NCBI RefSeq assembly: GCF_014635085.1
Contig: NZ_BMCH01000010.1
Span: 1 to 64,000 of the forward strand
Source: Asaia siamensis
Lineage (GTDB): Bacteria; Pseudomonadota; Alphaproteobacteria; Acetobacterales; Acetobacteraceae
Direction: 5' to 3'
Length of the DNA: 64,000 nucleotides
A program made the translations under genes and the position numbers. Below the pieces are notes generated by a model, which worked only from the letters and a program-made list of their open reading frames with translations, did no database searches and was not told the origin of the DNA. Positions 41,253 to 49,717 of the stretch are shown here, piece after piece; position 1 is the stretch's first letter; each line of letters opens with the position of its first letter.

Positions 41253-42539
41253 ATGACCCATGTTCATATCATAGGCGGCGGTCTGGCCGGTCTTTCCGCT
41301 GCGGTCGATGTCATAGGGCGGGCGCGTGTCTCGGTTTATGAAGCAGGCCCTGCCTGTGGCGGGCGGGCGCGTTCCTATTACGACAAGGCGCTCGATGCGC
41401 GTATCGATAACGGCAACCATCTGCTGCTCTCGGCCAACAAGGCGAGCTTTCGCTATCTTGGCCTGATCGGTGCCGAAAAGACCCTGATAGGTCCGGGGGC
41501 GCCGCTATTCCCGTGGTTCGATCTTTCGACCAACACGGGCTGGACGCTTCAGCTGTCGAAAGGGCGCGTACCGTTCTGGGCGTTTTCCAGACGCCGCCGT
41601 GTGCCGGGTATGAAACTCGGAGAGCTGGCGATGCTGGGGCGCCTGTTGAAGGCGGGGCCGGATCAGACGGTCAGTGCGTTTCTGGGCGAGGGCATGCTGA
41701 CCCGCAGATTGCTGGAGCCGTTTGCGATTTCGGCGCTCAATACGCCACTCGAGACGGCAAGTGCTGCGCTTCTGGCAGCCATCATGCGAGAGACCCTGGC
41801 TCTTGGCGGCACGGCCTGCTGCCCCTGGTATCCAGCTGAAGGCCTGTCGGAGAGCTTTGTCGATCCGGCGATTGCCCATCTCACGCGGCTTCAGGGCGAA
41901 GTGCATTGCGGCACCCGTATTGCCGGGCTCGATGTGCAGGATGGACGTGTTGTCGGACTGAAAAGCGGCAGCGAGACCATTGCGATCGGGCCGGAAGACA
42001 AGGTGGTGTTTGCAGCCCCTTCGCCTGTGGCGCGCACGCTGCTCGAACCGCATTTGCCCGATTTCACGGCGCCGGATGCCTATGAGAGCATCATCAATGT
42101 TCATTACCGCCTGCCGGGGCCTGTCACGGCGCGTGGCATGCTGGCCAAGGTCGGGTTCGTAGGGCTTGTCGGGGGTGTTGCGGAGTGGATCTATCTCAAA
42201 GGAGAGATTCTTTCCGTGACTGTAAGCGCGGCAAATCGTTATGCTGCGCGGGATAATGACGAGCTGATTGCGACAATCTGGTCGGAAATCCGCCAGGCTG
42301 TCGGGCCGGTTCTTGTCGAGACCTTGCCTGAGGCTGTGCCGCCTGTGCGTCTGGTGTGTGAAAAGCGGGCGACTTTTGCCGCCACGCCAGCGCAGGATCG
42401 GCTGCGGCCTCAGGCAAAAACGGGGCTGGCCAATCTGGCACTTGCCGGAGACTGGACCCAGACGGGTTTTCCCTCGACCATTGAGGGAGCAATACGCTCG
42501 GGCTCGGAGGCCATCAGGGCTCTGGGTCTGTCACATTGA
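41253..42539 (+). CDS. hpnE: Squalene-associated FAD desaturase HpnE
   Basis: 428 residues. FAD-binding VHIIGGGLAGLSAAVDV (3-19) and VYEAGPACGGRARSYYD, then NGNHLLLSAN, with C-terminal GDWTQTGFPSTIEGAIRSG. HpnE reduces hydroxysqualene to squalene in the HpnCDE route. Placed between hpnD and shc as usual. ATG start with a 3-base gap from hpnD. Confidence 0.94.
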   Translation: MTHVHIIGGGLAGLSAAVDVIGRARVSVYEAGPACGGRARSYYDKALDARIDNGNHLLLSANKASFRYLGLIGAEKTLIGPGAPLFPWFDLSTNTGWTLQLSKGRVPFWAFSRRRRVPGMKLGELAMLGRLLKAGPDQTVSAFLGEGMLTRRLLEPFAISALNTPLETASAALLAAIMRETLALGGTACCPWYPAEGLSESFVDPAIAHLTRLQGEVHCGTRIAGLDVQDGRVVGLKSGSETIAIGPEDKVVFAAPSPVARTLLEPHLPDFTAPDAYESIINVHYRLPGPVTARGMLAKVGFVGLVGGVAEWIYLKGEILSVTVSAANRYAARDNDELIATIWSEIRQAVGPVLVETLPEAVPPVRLVCEKRATFAATPAQDRLRPQAKTGLANLALAGDWTQTGFPSTIEGAIRSGSEAIRALGLSH

Positions 42540-42576
42540 TATCGAGACTGTATTTTAGAAAGGACAAGGGCGGGCA

Positions 42577-44559
42577 ATGTTGATCTATTCCGACGTTCTG
42601 GAGCGCCATGAGACCGGAATTCCGGCCGAGGCGGATATTGGCCAGGTGCGTCAGGCTATCGATTCCGCCCATGCCGCGCTTGCCAACAGGCAGAATGACG
42701 ATGGCCACTGGGTGTTCGAGCTCGAAGCCGACGCCACCATTCCGGCCGAATATGTCCTGCTTGAGCACTACCTAGACCGGATTGATGAGGAAAAGCAGGC
42801 GCGTATCGGCGTCTATCTGCGTCGTATCCAGGGCGCGCATGGCGGCTGGCCGCTTTACCATGATGGCGGTTTCGATCTTTCCGCTTCGGTAAAGGCGTAT
42901 TTCGCGCTCAAGGCGATCGGTGATGATATCGACGCGCCGCATATGAAGCGCGCACGTGAAGCCATTCTTGATCGTGGCGGTGCGGCACGGACAAATGTCT
43001 TTACGCGCATCCAGATGGCCCTGTTCGGCGAGGTGCCCTGGCGTGCCACGCCGGTCATGCCGGTCGAACTGATGCTCGTGCCCAAGGCAGCCGTGTTCTC
43101 CATGTGGAACATGTCCTACTGGTCGCGCTGTGTGGTGGCACCGATGCTGGTGCTGCGTACCCTCGAGCCACGTGCCATCAATCCGCGCAACATCCATATC
43201 CAGGAATTGTTCGTCACCCCGCCGGAAGAGGTGAAGGACTGGATTCGCGGGCCTTATCGCTCTGTCTGGGGGCGGGTGTTCAAGCAGGTCGATACGATGC
43301 TTCGGCCGATCGAGCATCGTTTCCCACCAGCCTTGCGCAAGAAGGCCATCAAGGCGGCAATCGACTTTATCGAGCCGCGTCTGGGCGAAGGCGGGCTCGG
43401 TGCCATTTATCCGGCCATGGCCAATGTCGTGATGATGTATCGCGAACTCGGCGTGCCCGATAACGACCCCCGCGTCGAACTGGCCTGGAAGGGTATTCAG
43501 GAACTGCTCGTCGAGAAGGAAGACGAGACCTATTGCCAGCCATGCGTCTCGCCTGTGTGGGATACGGGGCTTTCGGGTATCGCCATGGCGGAGGCCGCCT
43601 CCGGCCCGGATGCCACACGTCCGAAAGAGACGCGCGAGCGCCTGCAACGCAGCATGGAATGGCTGCGCCAGCGCCAGATCCTGAACGTCAAGGGCGACTG
43701 GGCCATCAACTGCCCCGATGTGCGGCCAGGTGGCTGGGCTTTCCAGTATGAAAACGACTATTACCCCGACGTGGATGACACGGCGGTGGTCGGCATGCTG
43801 CTCAATCGTGAAGATCCGGAGGGCAATCGCGAGGCAATCGCCCGCGCCCGCGAATGGATCGTCGGGATGCAGAGCACCAATGGCGGTTGGGGCGCCTTCG
43901 ATATCGACAATGATCTCGATGCGCTGAATCATATTCCTTTCGCCGATCATGGGGCGCTGCTCGATCCGCCGACGGCGGATGTCTCGGCGCGCTGCGTCTC
44001 TTTCCTGTGCGAACTGGGCTTCCCTGAAGACCGTCCCGTCATCGAACGGGGTCTTGACTATCTTCGTCGCGAGCAGGAGGCAGAGGGCTGCTGGTTCGGG
44101 CGCTGGGGCACGAATTACATCTATGGCACCTGGTCGGCGCTTTGTGCCTTCAATATTGCAGGTGTACCGCACGACGATCCGGCTGTGCTGCGGGCAGTGG
44201 CCTGGTTGGAAAGCACGCAGCGTGAAGATGGCGGCTGGGGCGAGGATTGTGCCTCTTATGAAGGGGCAACGCCTGGCGAATACGATATGAGCCTGCCGAC
44301 CCAGACGGCCTGGGCGGTTCTGGGTCTGATGGCTGTCGGGCATCGCGAGAGCAAGGCGGTCAAGCGTGGCATTTCCTATCTCGTCTCGCAGCAGGACGAG
44401 AAAGGCGAATGGCAGGAGAAGCCTTACAACGCCGTTGGTTTCCCGAAGGTCTTCTATCTGCGCTATCACGGTTACAAGCAGTTCTTCCCGCTCATGGCGT
44501 TGTCGCGCTTCCGCAATCTGGGACTGAGCAATTCTGGCCGGGTCGAGCACGGTTTCTGA
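42577..44559 (+). CDS. shc: Squalene-hopene cyclase
   Basis: 660 residues. Cyclises squalene to hopene in the membrane face. Catalytic DVDDTA at 398-403 (acid Asp400), CQPC region and the repeated QW motifs (QSTNGGWGAFD, QREDGGWGED, QQDEKGEWQ) of the terpenoid toroid are all in place. Length matches Alicyclobacillus-type cyclases (631) plus a short N-terminal extension. Expected to act on HpnE product. Confidence 0.97.
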   Translation: MLIYSDVLERHETGIPAEADIGQVRQAIDSAHAALANRQNDDGHWVFELEADATIPAEYVLLEHYLDRIDEEKQARIGVYLRRIQGAHGGWPLYHDGGFDLSASVKAYFALKAIGDDIDAPHMKRAREAILDRGGAARTNVFTRIQMALFGEVPWRATPVMPVELMLVPKAAVFSMWNMSYWSRCVVAPMLVLRTLEPRAINPRNIHIQELFVTPPEEVKDWIRGPYRSVWGRVFKQVDTMLRPIEHRFPPALRKKAIKAAIDFIEPRLGEGGLGAIYPAMANVVMMYRELGVPDNDPRVELAWKGIQELLVEKEDETYCQPCVSPVWDTGLSGIAMAEAASGPDATRPKETRERLQRSMEWLRQRQILNVKGDWAINCPDVRPGGWAFQYENDYYPDVDDTAVVGMLLNREDPEGNREAIARAREWIVGMQSTNGGWGAFDIDNDLDALNHIPFADHGALLDPPTADVSARCVSFLCELGFPEDRPVIERGLDYLRREQEAEGCWFGRWGTNYIYGTWSALCAFNIAGVPHDDPAVLRAVAWLESTQREDGGWGEDCASYEGATPGEYDMSLPTQTAWAVLGLMAVGHRESKAVKRGISYLVSQQDEKGEWQEKPYNAVGFPKVFYLRYHGYKQFFPLMALSRFRNLGLSNSGRVEHGF

Positions 44560-44560
44560 T

Positions 44561-45190
44561 ATGCTTGGCGTTCTCGTCGGGCTGAAGGCCGAGGCGCGCC
44601 TGATACGGGCGCGTCGCCCCGATGCGATGGTGGCTATCAGCGGCGCCAGTGCTGCCGGGGCGCAAGCAGCCATTGCGCGTCTGCTGGAAGCCGGGGCAAC
44701 CCGTCTTCTGTCTTTCGGCTGCGCCGCCGGGCTGGCGCCCGATCTGATGCCGGGTGCCCTCGTAATTCCACAATGGGTGCTGGTGAACGGCTCGCGCATC
44801 AAGACCGATGCGGTGCTCTCGCGTGAATTCGGCGTGGGGGAGCCGGGTGTCCTGCATGGCGGCATTCTGCATAGCGACGGGCTTGTCGCGACAGCTGCCG
44901 ACAAGGCTGCCCTTCATGCCCAGACCGGCTGTCTGGCCGTCGATATGGAAAGCGGGTTTGTGGCCAATACTGGTCTGCCCTTTGCAGTCCTGCGTGTTGT
45001 CTGTGACGATTCAAAGCGCGATCTGCCCCCCGCAGCGCGCGATGTCCTAGCAGAGGGGCGGATCTCGCCCTTCAAGCTGATACGCAGCCTCGTGCGTCAG
45101 CCGGGTCAGATAGGCGATCTGATGGCGCTTGGCCGTGACGCCAAGACAGCACGCGACGAGATGGCCCGGTTTCTGGGTCGTTCAGCCTGA
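44561..45190 (+). CDS. hpnG: Hopanoid-associated nucleosidase/phosphorylase HpnG
   Basis: 209 residues, MTA/SAH nucleosidase-like fold: LVGLKAEARLI, SFGCAAGLAPDLMPG, and AVDMESGFVAN (catalytic-type Glu). HpnG removes adenine from adenosylhopane to give ribosylhopane. It starts 1 base after the shc stop. hpnH, which makes adenosylhopane, is not in the window, so it must be elsewhere. Confidence 0.9.
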   Translation: MLGVLVGLKAEARLIRARRPDAMVAISGASAAGAQAAIARLLEAGATRLLSFGCAAGLAPDLMPGALVIPQWVLVNGSRIKTDAVLSREFGVGEPGVLHGGILHSDGLVATAADKAALHAQTGCLAVDMESGFVANTGLPFAVLRVVCDDSKRDLPPAARDVLAEGRISPFKLIRSLVRQPGQIGDLMALGRDAKTARDEMARFLGRSA

Positions 45191-45645
45191 ACCATATTTA
45201 CCGGTAAGCACGTACTGAGGAAGCGGTCGGATCTGCTCGATGGCGTCTGAATCGGCTGTTTCGACGCATGGCATTCATTACCATTTGTCCAGGACAAGGG
45301 GTGGCATGTTACGCAAAGTGAAATTTTCGGAAAACTTCGTAATGAAGGTGTGATACCGGGGAAGTTTTGCATCACGCTCCCGGTATCACAGTTATTATGG
45401 ACGATAATACTGTGTTTAAAAATAGGCAGAGACTGCCTGTTAAAAAATATAATATGTTTTTCCTTCTTTGATTTACTCGCAATCCCGACCGGTCAGGCTG
45501 CCTGAACATGGCAACGCAGGGGCGAAGCCCGACCGTGCGGCATGTGTCTGAAGCGCGGACCGCCTTCGCCTGTCTTCCGGTCATTCTGACGGCTACGCCA
45601 ATACGGGGCTATAGCCGTCAGAGGCCCTGTGGGTGTCAGGCTGGC
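45191..45645. other. Gene-free stretch with three hairpins
   Basis: 455 bases between hpnG and the convergent amidohydrolase, with an A/T-rich core (45,390-45,475). A perfect 12-base inverted repeat TGTGATACCGGG (45,349-45,360) with CCCGGTATCACA (45,379-45,390) is followed by CACAGTTATTAT with ATAATACTGTG and by AGGCAG, AGA, CTGCCT (near 45,424). The last, read on the minus strand, is followed by a T-rich run and may end the amidohydrolase messenger. No protein gene is supported (a 70-codon minus frame lacks any signature). Confidence 0.55.
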
Positions 45646-46839
45646 TCAGCGTGAAGGGGCGAGATATTTCTCTACCAGCCCGACGAAAAGCGCCGCACCG
45701 GGGATGATGTTGGCGTCATTGAAGTCGAAGCCGCCATTATGCAGCGGCGTGCCATTGCACCCTTCCGTACCATTGCCGACAAACCAGTAGCAGCCATTGG
45801 GATGAGCCTGCAGCATGAAGGCGAAATCCTCGCTGCCCATGAAGGCAGGGCTGTCATGGCAATGATCGGCGCCGACGATTTCGGCGGCGGTCTCGCGGGC
45901 GAAATCGATCGCCTTGTTGTCATTGACCAGAACCGGGCTGCCATTCTCATGCTCGATCGTGGCCTGGCATTCGAAGGTGAGCGCCGTATTCGTGGCGATG
46001 TCGCTGATCCGGCTCAATACGAGTTTGCGCACCTCATCGGTCATGGTGCGGACGGTCAGAAGTAGTTCGCCCTCAGCCGGAATGACATTGGCCGCGCGCC
46101 CGACATTGAGGGCGCCGATTGTCACGACAGCCGGGGCGAAAGGGTCGACATTACGCGAGACGATGCTCTGCAGCGCCATGACGAGCTGGGCACAGGCCAG
46201 AACCGGGTCCCTGGCTTTCTGGGGCATGGCACCATGGCCGCCCTTGCCTTTGATTGTGATCTTGACCGTGTCAGAGGACGCCATGGCGGCGTCCTTGTGG
46301 AAATAGAAATTGCCGCTCGGGAAGCCGGGCATGTTGTGCTGCGCAAAAATGAGATCGCAGGGATATTTGTCGAACAGGCCGTCATCGATCATGCGGCTAC
46401 CGCCACAGAGCAGTTCTTCTGCAGGCTGGAAAATGAGGTGGAGTGTCCCGTCGAAAGGGCGTTTTTCGGCAAGATATTTCGCTGCGCAGAGCAGCATCGT
46501 GGTGTGTCCGTCATGGCCACACATATGCGAAACGCCTTCCTGGGCGCTTTTCCAGGGGAGGCCGGTCGTTTCCACAATTGGCAGCGCGTCCATTTCGGCG
46601 CGCAGGCCGATGATTTTCTTGCTGCTGCCTTTGCTCAGCGTGGCGACAAGCCCCGTGCCGCCGATGCCGCGCTCGATGGTGTAGCCCCATTCTGTCAGCT
46701 TCGACGCAACGATATCGCTGGTGCGTTTTTCAGTGAAGCCGAGTTCGGGATGCGTATGCAGATCGTGGCGAAGCGCGATGAACTCGTCCTTGAGCGGGGC
46801 GAGTTCGTTCAGAAGGGATGACACGGGTGCAAGCCTCAT
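45646..46839 (-). CDS. M20D amidohydrolase (HipO-like)
   Basis: 397 residues. M20D signature: LRHDLHTHPELGFTE (22-36), HMCGHDGHTTML (metal Cys/His), FQPAEELLCGG (catalytic Glu), and SPAFMGSEDFAFML near the end. Cleaves N-acyl amino acids or amides; the exact substrate is not visible. No signal peptide, so cytoplasmic. Neighbouring purine permease may be unrelated. Confidence 0.88.
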   Translation of the reverse strand: MRLAPVSSLLNELAPLKDEFIALRHDLHTHPELGFTEKRTSDIVASKLTEWGYTIERGIGGTGLVATLSKGSSKKIIGLRAEMDALPIVETTGLPWKSAQEGVSHMCGHDGHTTMLLCAAKYLAEKRPFDGTLHLIFQPAEELLCGGSRMIDDGLFDKYPCDLIFAQHNMPGFPSGNFYFHKDAAMASSDTVKITIKGKGGHGAMPQKARDPVLACAQLVMALQSIVSRNVDPFAPAVVTIGALNVGRAANVIPAEGELLLTVRTMTDEVRKLVLSRISDIATNTALTFECQATIEHENGSPVLVNDNKAIDFARETAAEIVGADHCHDSPAFMGSEDFAFMLQAHPNGCYWFVGNGTEGCNGTPLHNGGFDFNDANIIPGAALFVGLVEKYLAPSR

Positions 46840-46959
46840 TGCTGTTGATGAAGGGCTCCAGGCCGGGAGCCCTTACTTGCCTGTGTCAACGACCCTGCGT
46901 CGCTGTCGTTACCGCGACCGCTCTTCACAACATGACGAGCAGGTTCTCGCAGGGGAGGG

Positions 46960-48318
46960 TCAGCCCTGCCCGAGCCCGGTCTGGCTGATCAGGAAAAGAT
47001 AGAACAGGAACACGGCGTCCAGCCCCAGCACCATCGGCGTGAGCCGGACGAACTGGCGCGTGACCAGCAGCATCAGCGAATAGAAGAGCAGACCGAGCGC
47101 GAGGCTGATCATGAAATTACCGGTTAGCACGGCGATCAGCAGCATGAATGCCGGGGTGAGAAGCGCCTCCTGCGAGCCATTGGCGGCCTGACCCAGAGCC
47201 GAGAGCATGGAAAGTCCGACGAGAATGAGCACGGGCGCCGTGGCTTCCGGGGGGATCATCACGATAAGCGGCCATAGAACGGAAGATGCGGCAAAGAGCA
47301 GGGCGACAATGAGCGCCGTAAGCCCCGTCCTACCCCCGGCTTCCACGCCGACAAGGCTTTCGACATAGGCCGAGACGGTGCTGGTGCCGAGCGCCGAGCC
47401 GATGATGCTGGCCGAGCCATCGGCAGCGAAGGCAGCGCGACCGAGAAGGGTGGTGCCGTCAGGCTTTGTGAGCCGTGCCCGGTTGGCGACACTGTACATC
47501 GTGCCGGTGGCGTCAAAGAAATCGCTGATCAGGAAATAGAGCGTGATCGGCAGCAGCAATTCGAGATGTGAGAAGAAATCGCCGAAATTGAACGGAAACA
47601 GCAGATGGGTCGGGTAGTGCGGCCATTCCACGACATGCTGCGGCAGGCTTGCCACGGCATGGCCGTCCTTGTGGACGAAGAGGCTGACCAGTGTGACGGC
47701 CAGAATGGCAATCAGCATCCCTGCCGGAACGCGCAGGACAATGAAAACTCCGGCAAGAAACAGACCGAACAGGGTGAGCAGGGCAGAAGGATCGCTCAGG
47801 CTGCCGAAATGGAAACCATCAGGCGCAGCCACGGCCAGATTGCCCGTCACCATGCCGAGGCGGGCGATGAAAATGCCGATGGCAATCTGAATGCCCAGCA
47901 CAATGGGCTCGGGAAAGGCCTGGATGATCTTGTGCCGCAATTTCGTGACAGAAAGGGCGGTAAACGCGATGCCGCCGATCAGAACGATGGTGAAGGCCGT
48001 ACGCACATCGACATGCATCTGATTGACGACGATCTGGGCAAAGATCGCATTGCTGCTCATGGCCGGAGCCAGGGCAATAGGCATGTTGGCAAACAGCGCC
48101 ATGAGCAACGTGCCACAGACAGCCGCTGCAATGGTCGTCATGATCATGTCATGCGACGCAAGCCCCGCCTTGCTCATGATGGCCGGGTTGACCGCCATGA
48201 TGTAGGCCATCGCGCCGAAAGTCGTGAGACCTGCCAGAATTTCACGCTGAACGGTCGAGCCTCTCTGTCCGATCTTGAAACGGCGATCCAGCCAGGAGGA
48301 AAGAGGAGAAGAGGTCAC
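46960..48318 (-). CDS. NCS2-type purine permease (AzgA-like)
   Basis: 452 residues, about 12 hydrophobic segments. TFGAMAYIMAVNPAIMS (about 33-49), LAPAMSSNAIFAQ and LLPITLYFLISDFFDATGT are typical of the AzgA/PbuG branch of the nucleobase:cation symporters for adenine, guanine or hypoxanthine. TSTVSAYVES is the conserved C-terminal motif. No riboswitch-like fold noted in the 96-base upstream region. Confidence 0.9.
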   Translation of the reverse strand: MTSSPLSSWLDRRFKIGQRGSTVQREILAGLTTFGAMAYIMAVNPAIMSKAGLASHDMIMTTIAAAVCGTLLMALFANMPIALAPAMSSNAIFAQIVVNQMHVDVRTAFTIVLIGGIAFTALSVTKLRHKIIQAFPEPIVLGIQIAIGIFIARLGMVTGNLAVAAPDGFHFGSLSDPSALLTLFGLFLAGVFIVLRVPAGMLIAILAVTLVSLFVHKDGHAVASLPQHVVEWPHYPTHLLFPFNFGDFFSHLELLLPITLYFLISDFFDATGTMYSVANRARLTKPDGTTLLGRAAFAADGSASIIGSALGTSTVSAYVESLVGVEAGGRTGLTALIVALLFAASSVLWPLIVMIPPEATAPVLILVGLSMLSALGQAANGSQEALLTPAFMLLIAVLTGNFMISLALGLLFYSLMLLVTRQFVRLTPMVLGLDAVFLFYLFLISQTGLGQG

Positions 48319-48414
48319 GTTTGGCGGGCTCCGGGCAGGAAAGAGACGTGGCGTCGTTCTAGGTGGGGAGGGCCCGTGCCGACAAGGGTCTTGAGCCCCT
48401 GATCGCCGACTGAC

Positions 48415-49656
48415 TCACTGTATGGCGCGATACGTGTCGCGCAGGCCACCCTGAAGCGGGGTGAGCGAGCCATCATTGTTTTCGGGCAGCAGACCGAGCA
48501 GCATCATGAGCAGCGGGTAGACATCGACGTTATCGATGGCTGGCAGGGTCTTGTGCGGCGAAAAGGCGGGGCCGGACGCGATGAATGTGGCCATCATGTC
48601 AGGGGCGGCCATGTCATAGCCGTGCCCTCCGGCAGAAACATGCTCGTGCGGCTCGCGCGTGAGGGTCCAGCCGGTTTCAGCGAGGCAGAGCCATGCCGGA
48701 ACGCGCGGGTTACTGCCGTAATGCAGCCTTTCGGGAATATGTGCTTTTGGCCAGCAGGTGACGTGGTCATGAGGGATGGAGAGCGCATGGGCGAGTTCGC
48801 GCTCATGACCCGGCACGGGGTTGATTCCGGCATAGGGACCTGACGTCACGATCTCCATGGCATGGGCCGGGGCCAGACTGGTCAGGGGAATGACTCGTTG
48901 AGGGCTGAGGGCTGCCATGCCGTGATCGGAAACGATCAGGATATTGGCAGCCACATGGCGCTGGGCGAGGCCTCTGATCAGACCGGCCAGTGCTGTATCG
49001 ACCTGCTTTGCCGCTGCGCGGGTTTCAGGCGCGAAGGGGCCGTATTTATGGCCTGCATGGTCCACCCCGTCGAAATAGAGCAGCGAGAGTGCAGGGCGCT
49101 TGTCGACCGGACGGTCGAACCAGGACAGCACGGTATCAACCCGCTGGGTCGGGGTGCGTGAGGCATCGAAATGATACCAGATATCAGGGCGCGTATTCAG
49201 GATGGGCACGTCCGAGCCGGGCCAGAACATCACGGCAGTCATGAGCCCATGAACCTGGGCTGTGACCCAGGCCGGTGTGCCATTATCCCACCAGCGCGGG
49301 TCGTCGAGCCCCGTCTTCTTGCCGACACTGAAGATTTCGCCCGGAATATCAGGATCGATCATGGTGTTGCCGATGACACCATGATGGTCGGGGCGCAATC
49401 CGGTGACCAGCGTATAGTGATTGGGAAAGGTGATGGACGGAAAGGATGGGCGCATCGGGGCGAAAACCCCCTGATCGGCCAGCGCATCGAGTGTAGGGGT
49501 GTCGCCCTGACGCAACGTGTCGGGCCTGAAGCCATCTATCGACACCATGATGACGGGGGGCAGGCCTGAAGCTGTTTCAGCTTTCGGGGCCACAGGGCCG
49601 GTTTCACAACCGGTCAGACACAGGGACAGGATCAGGATAAAAGGGAAGCGCGCCAT
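48415..49656 (-). CDS. NPP-type phosphodiesterase lipoprotein
   Basis: 413 residues, lipoprotein signal ending CLTGC (Cys about 18). Alkaline-phosphatase superfamily, nucleotide pyrophosphatase branch: IMVSIDGFRPDTL with metal Asp, SITFPNHYTLVTG with nucleophile Thr, YFDGVDHAGHKYGP, VSDHGM and GGHGYD metal sites. Cleaves phosphodiester or pyrophosphate bonds of nucleotides or similar, in the periplasm. Substrate unknown. Confidence 0.88.
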   Translation of the reverse strand: MARFPFILILSLCLTGCETGPVAPKAETASGLPPVIMVSIDGFRPDTLRQGDTPTLDALADQGVFAPMRPSFPSITFPNHYTLVTGLRPDHHGVIGNTMIDPDIPGEIFSVGKKTGLDDPRWWDNGTPAWVTAQVHGLMTAVMFWPGSDVPILNTRPDIWYHFDASRTPTQRVDTVLSWFDRPVDKRPALSLLYFDGVDHAGHKYGPFAPETRAAAKQVDTALAGLIRGLAQRHVAANILIVSDHGMAALSPQRVIPLTSLAPAHAMEIVTSGPYAGINPVPGHERELAHALSIPHDHVTCWPKAHIPERLHYGSNPRVPAWLCLAETGWTLTREPHEHVSAGGHGYDMAAPDMMATFIASGPAFSPHKTLPAIDNVDVYPLLMMLLGLLPENNDGSLTPLQGGLRDTYRAIQ

Positions 49657-49717
49657 CCTTTCAGACTGGCAGGATGGCGCTTGCGGATCAATCGTCTTGA
49701 TGGGGCCTGATTGCCGG

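Noticed and set aside
45372-45584. Minus-strand 70-codon frame after hpnG
   Set aside because: No ribosome site or motif, and it spans hairpins in an A/T-rich gap.
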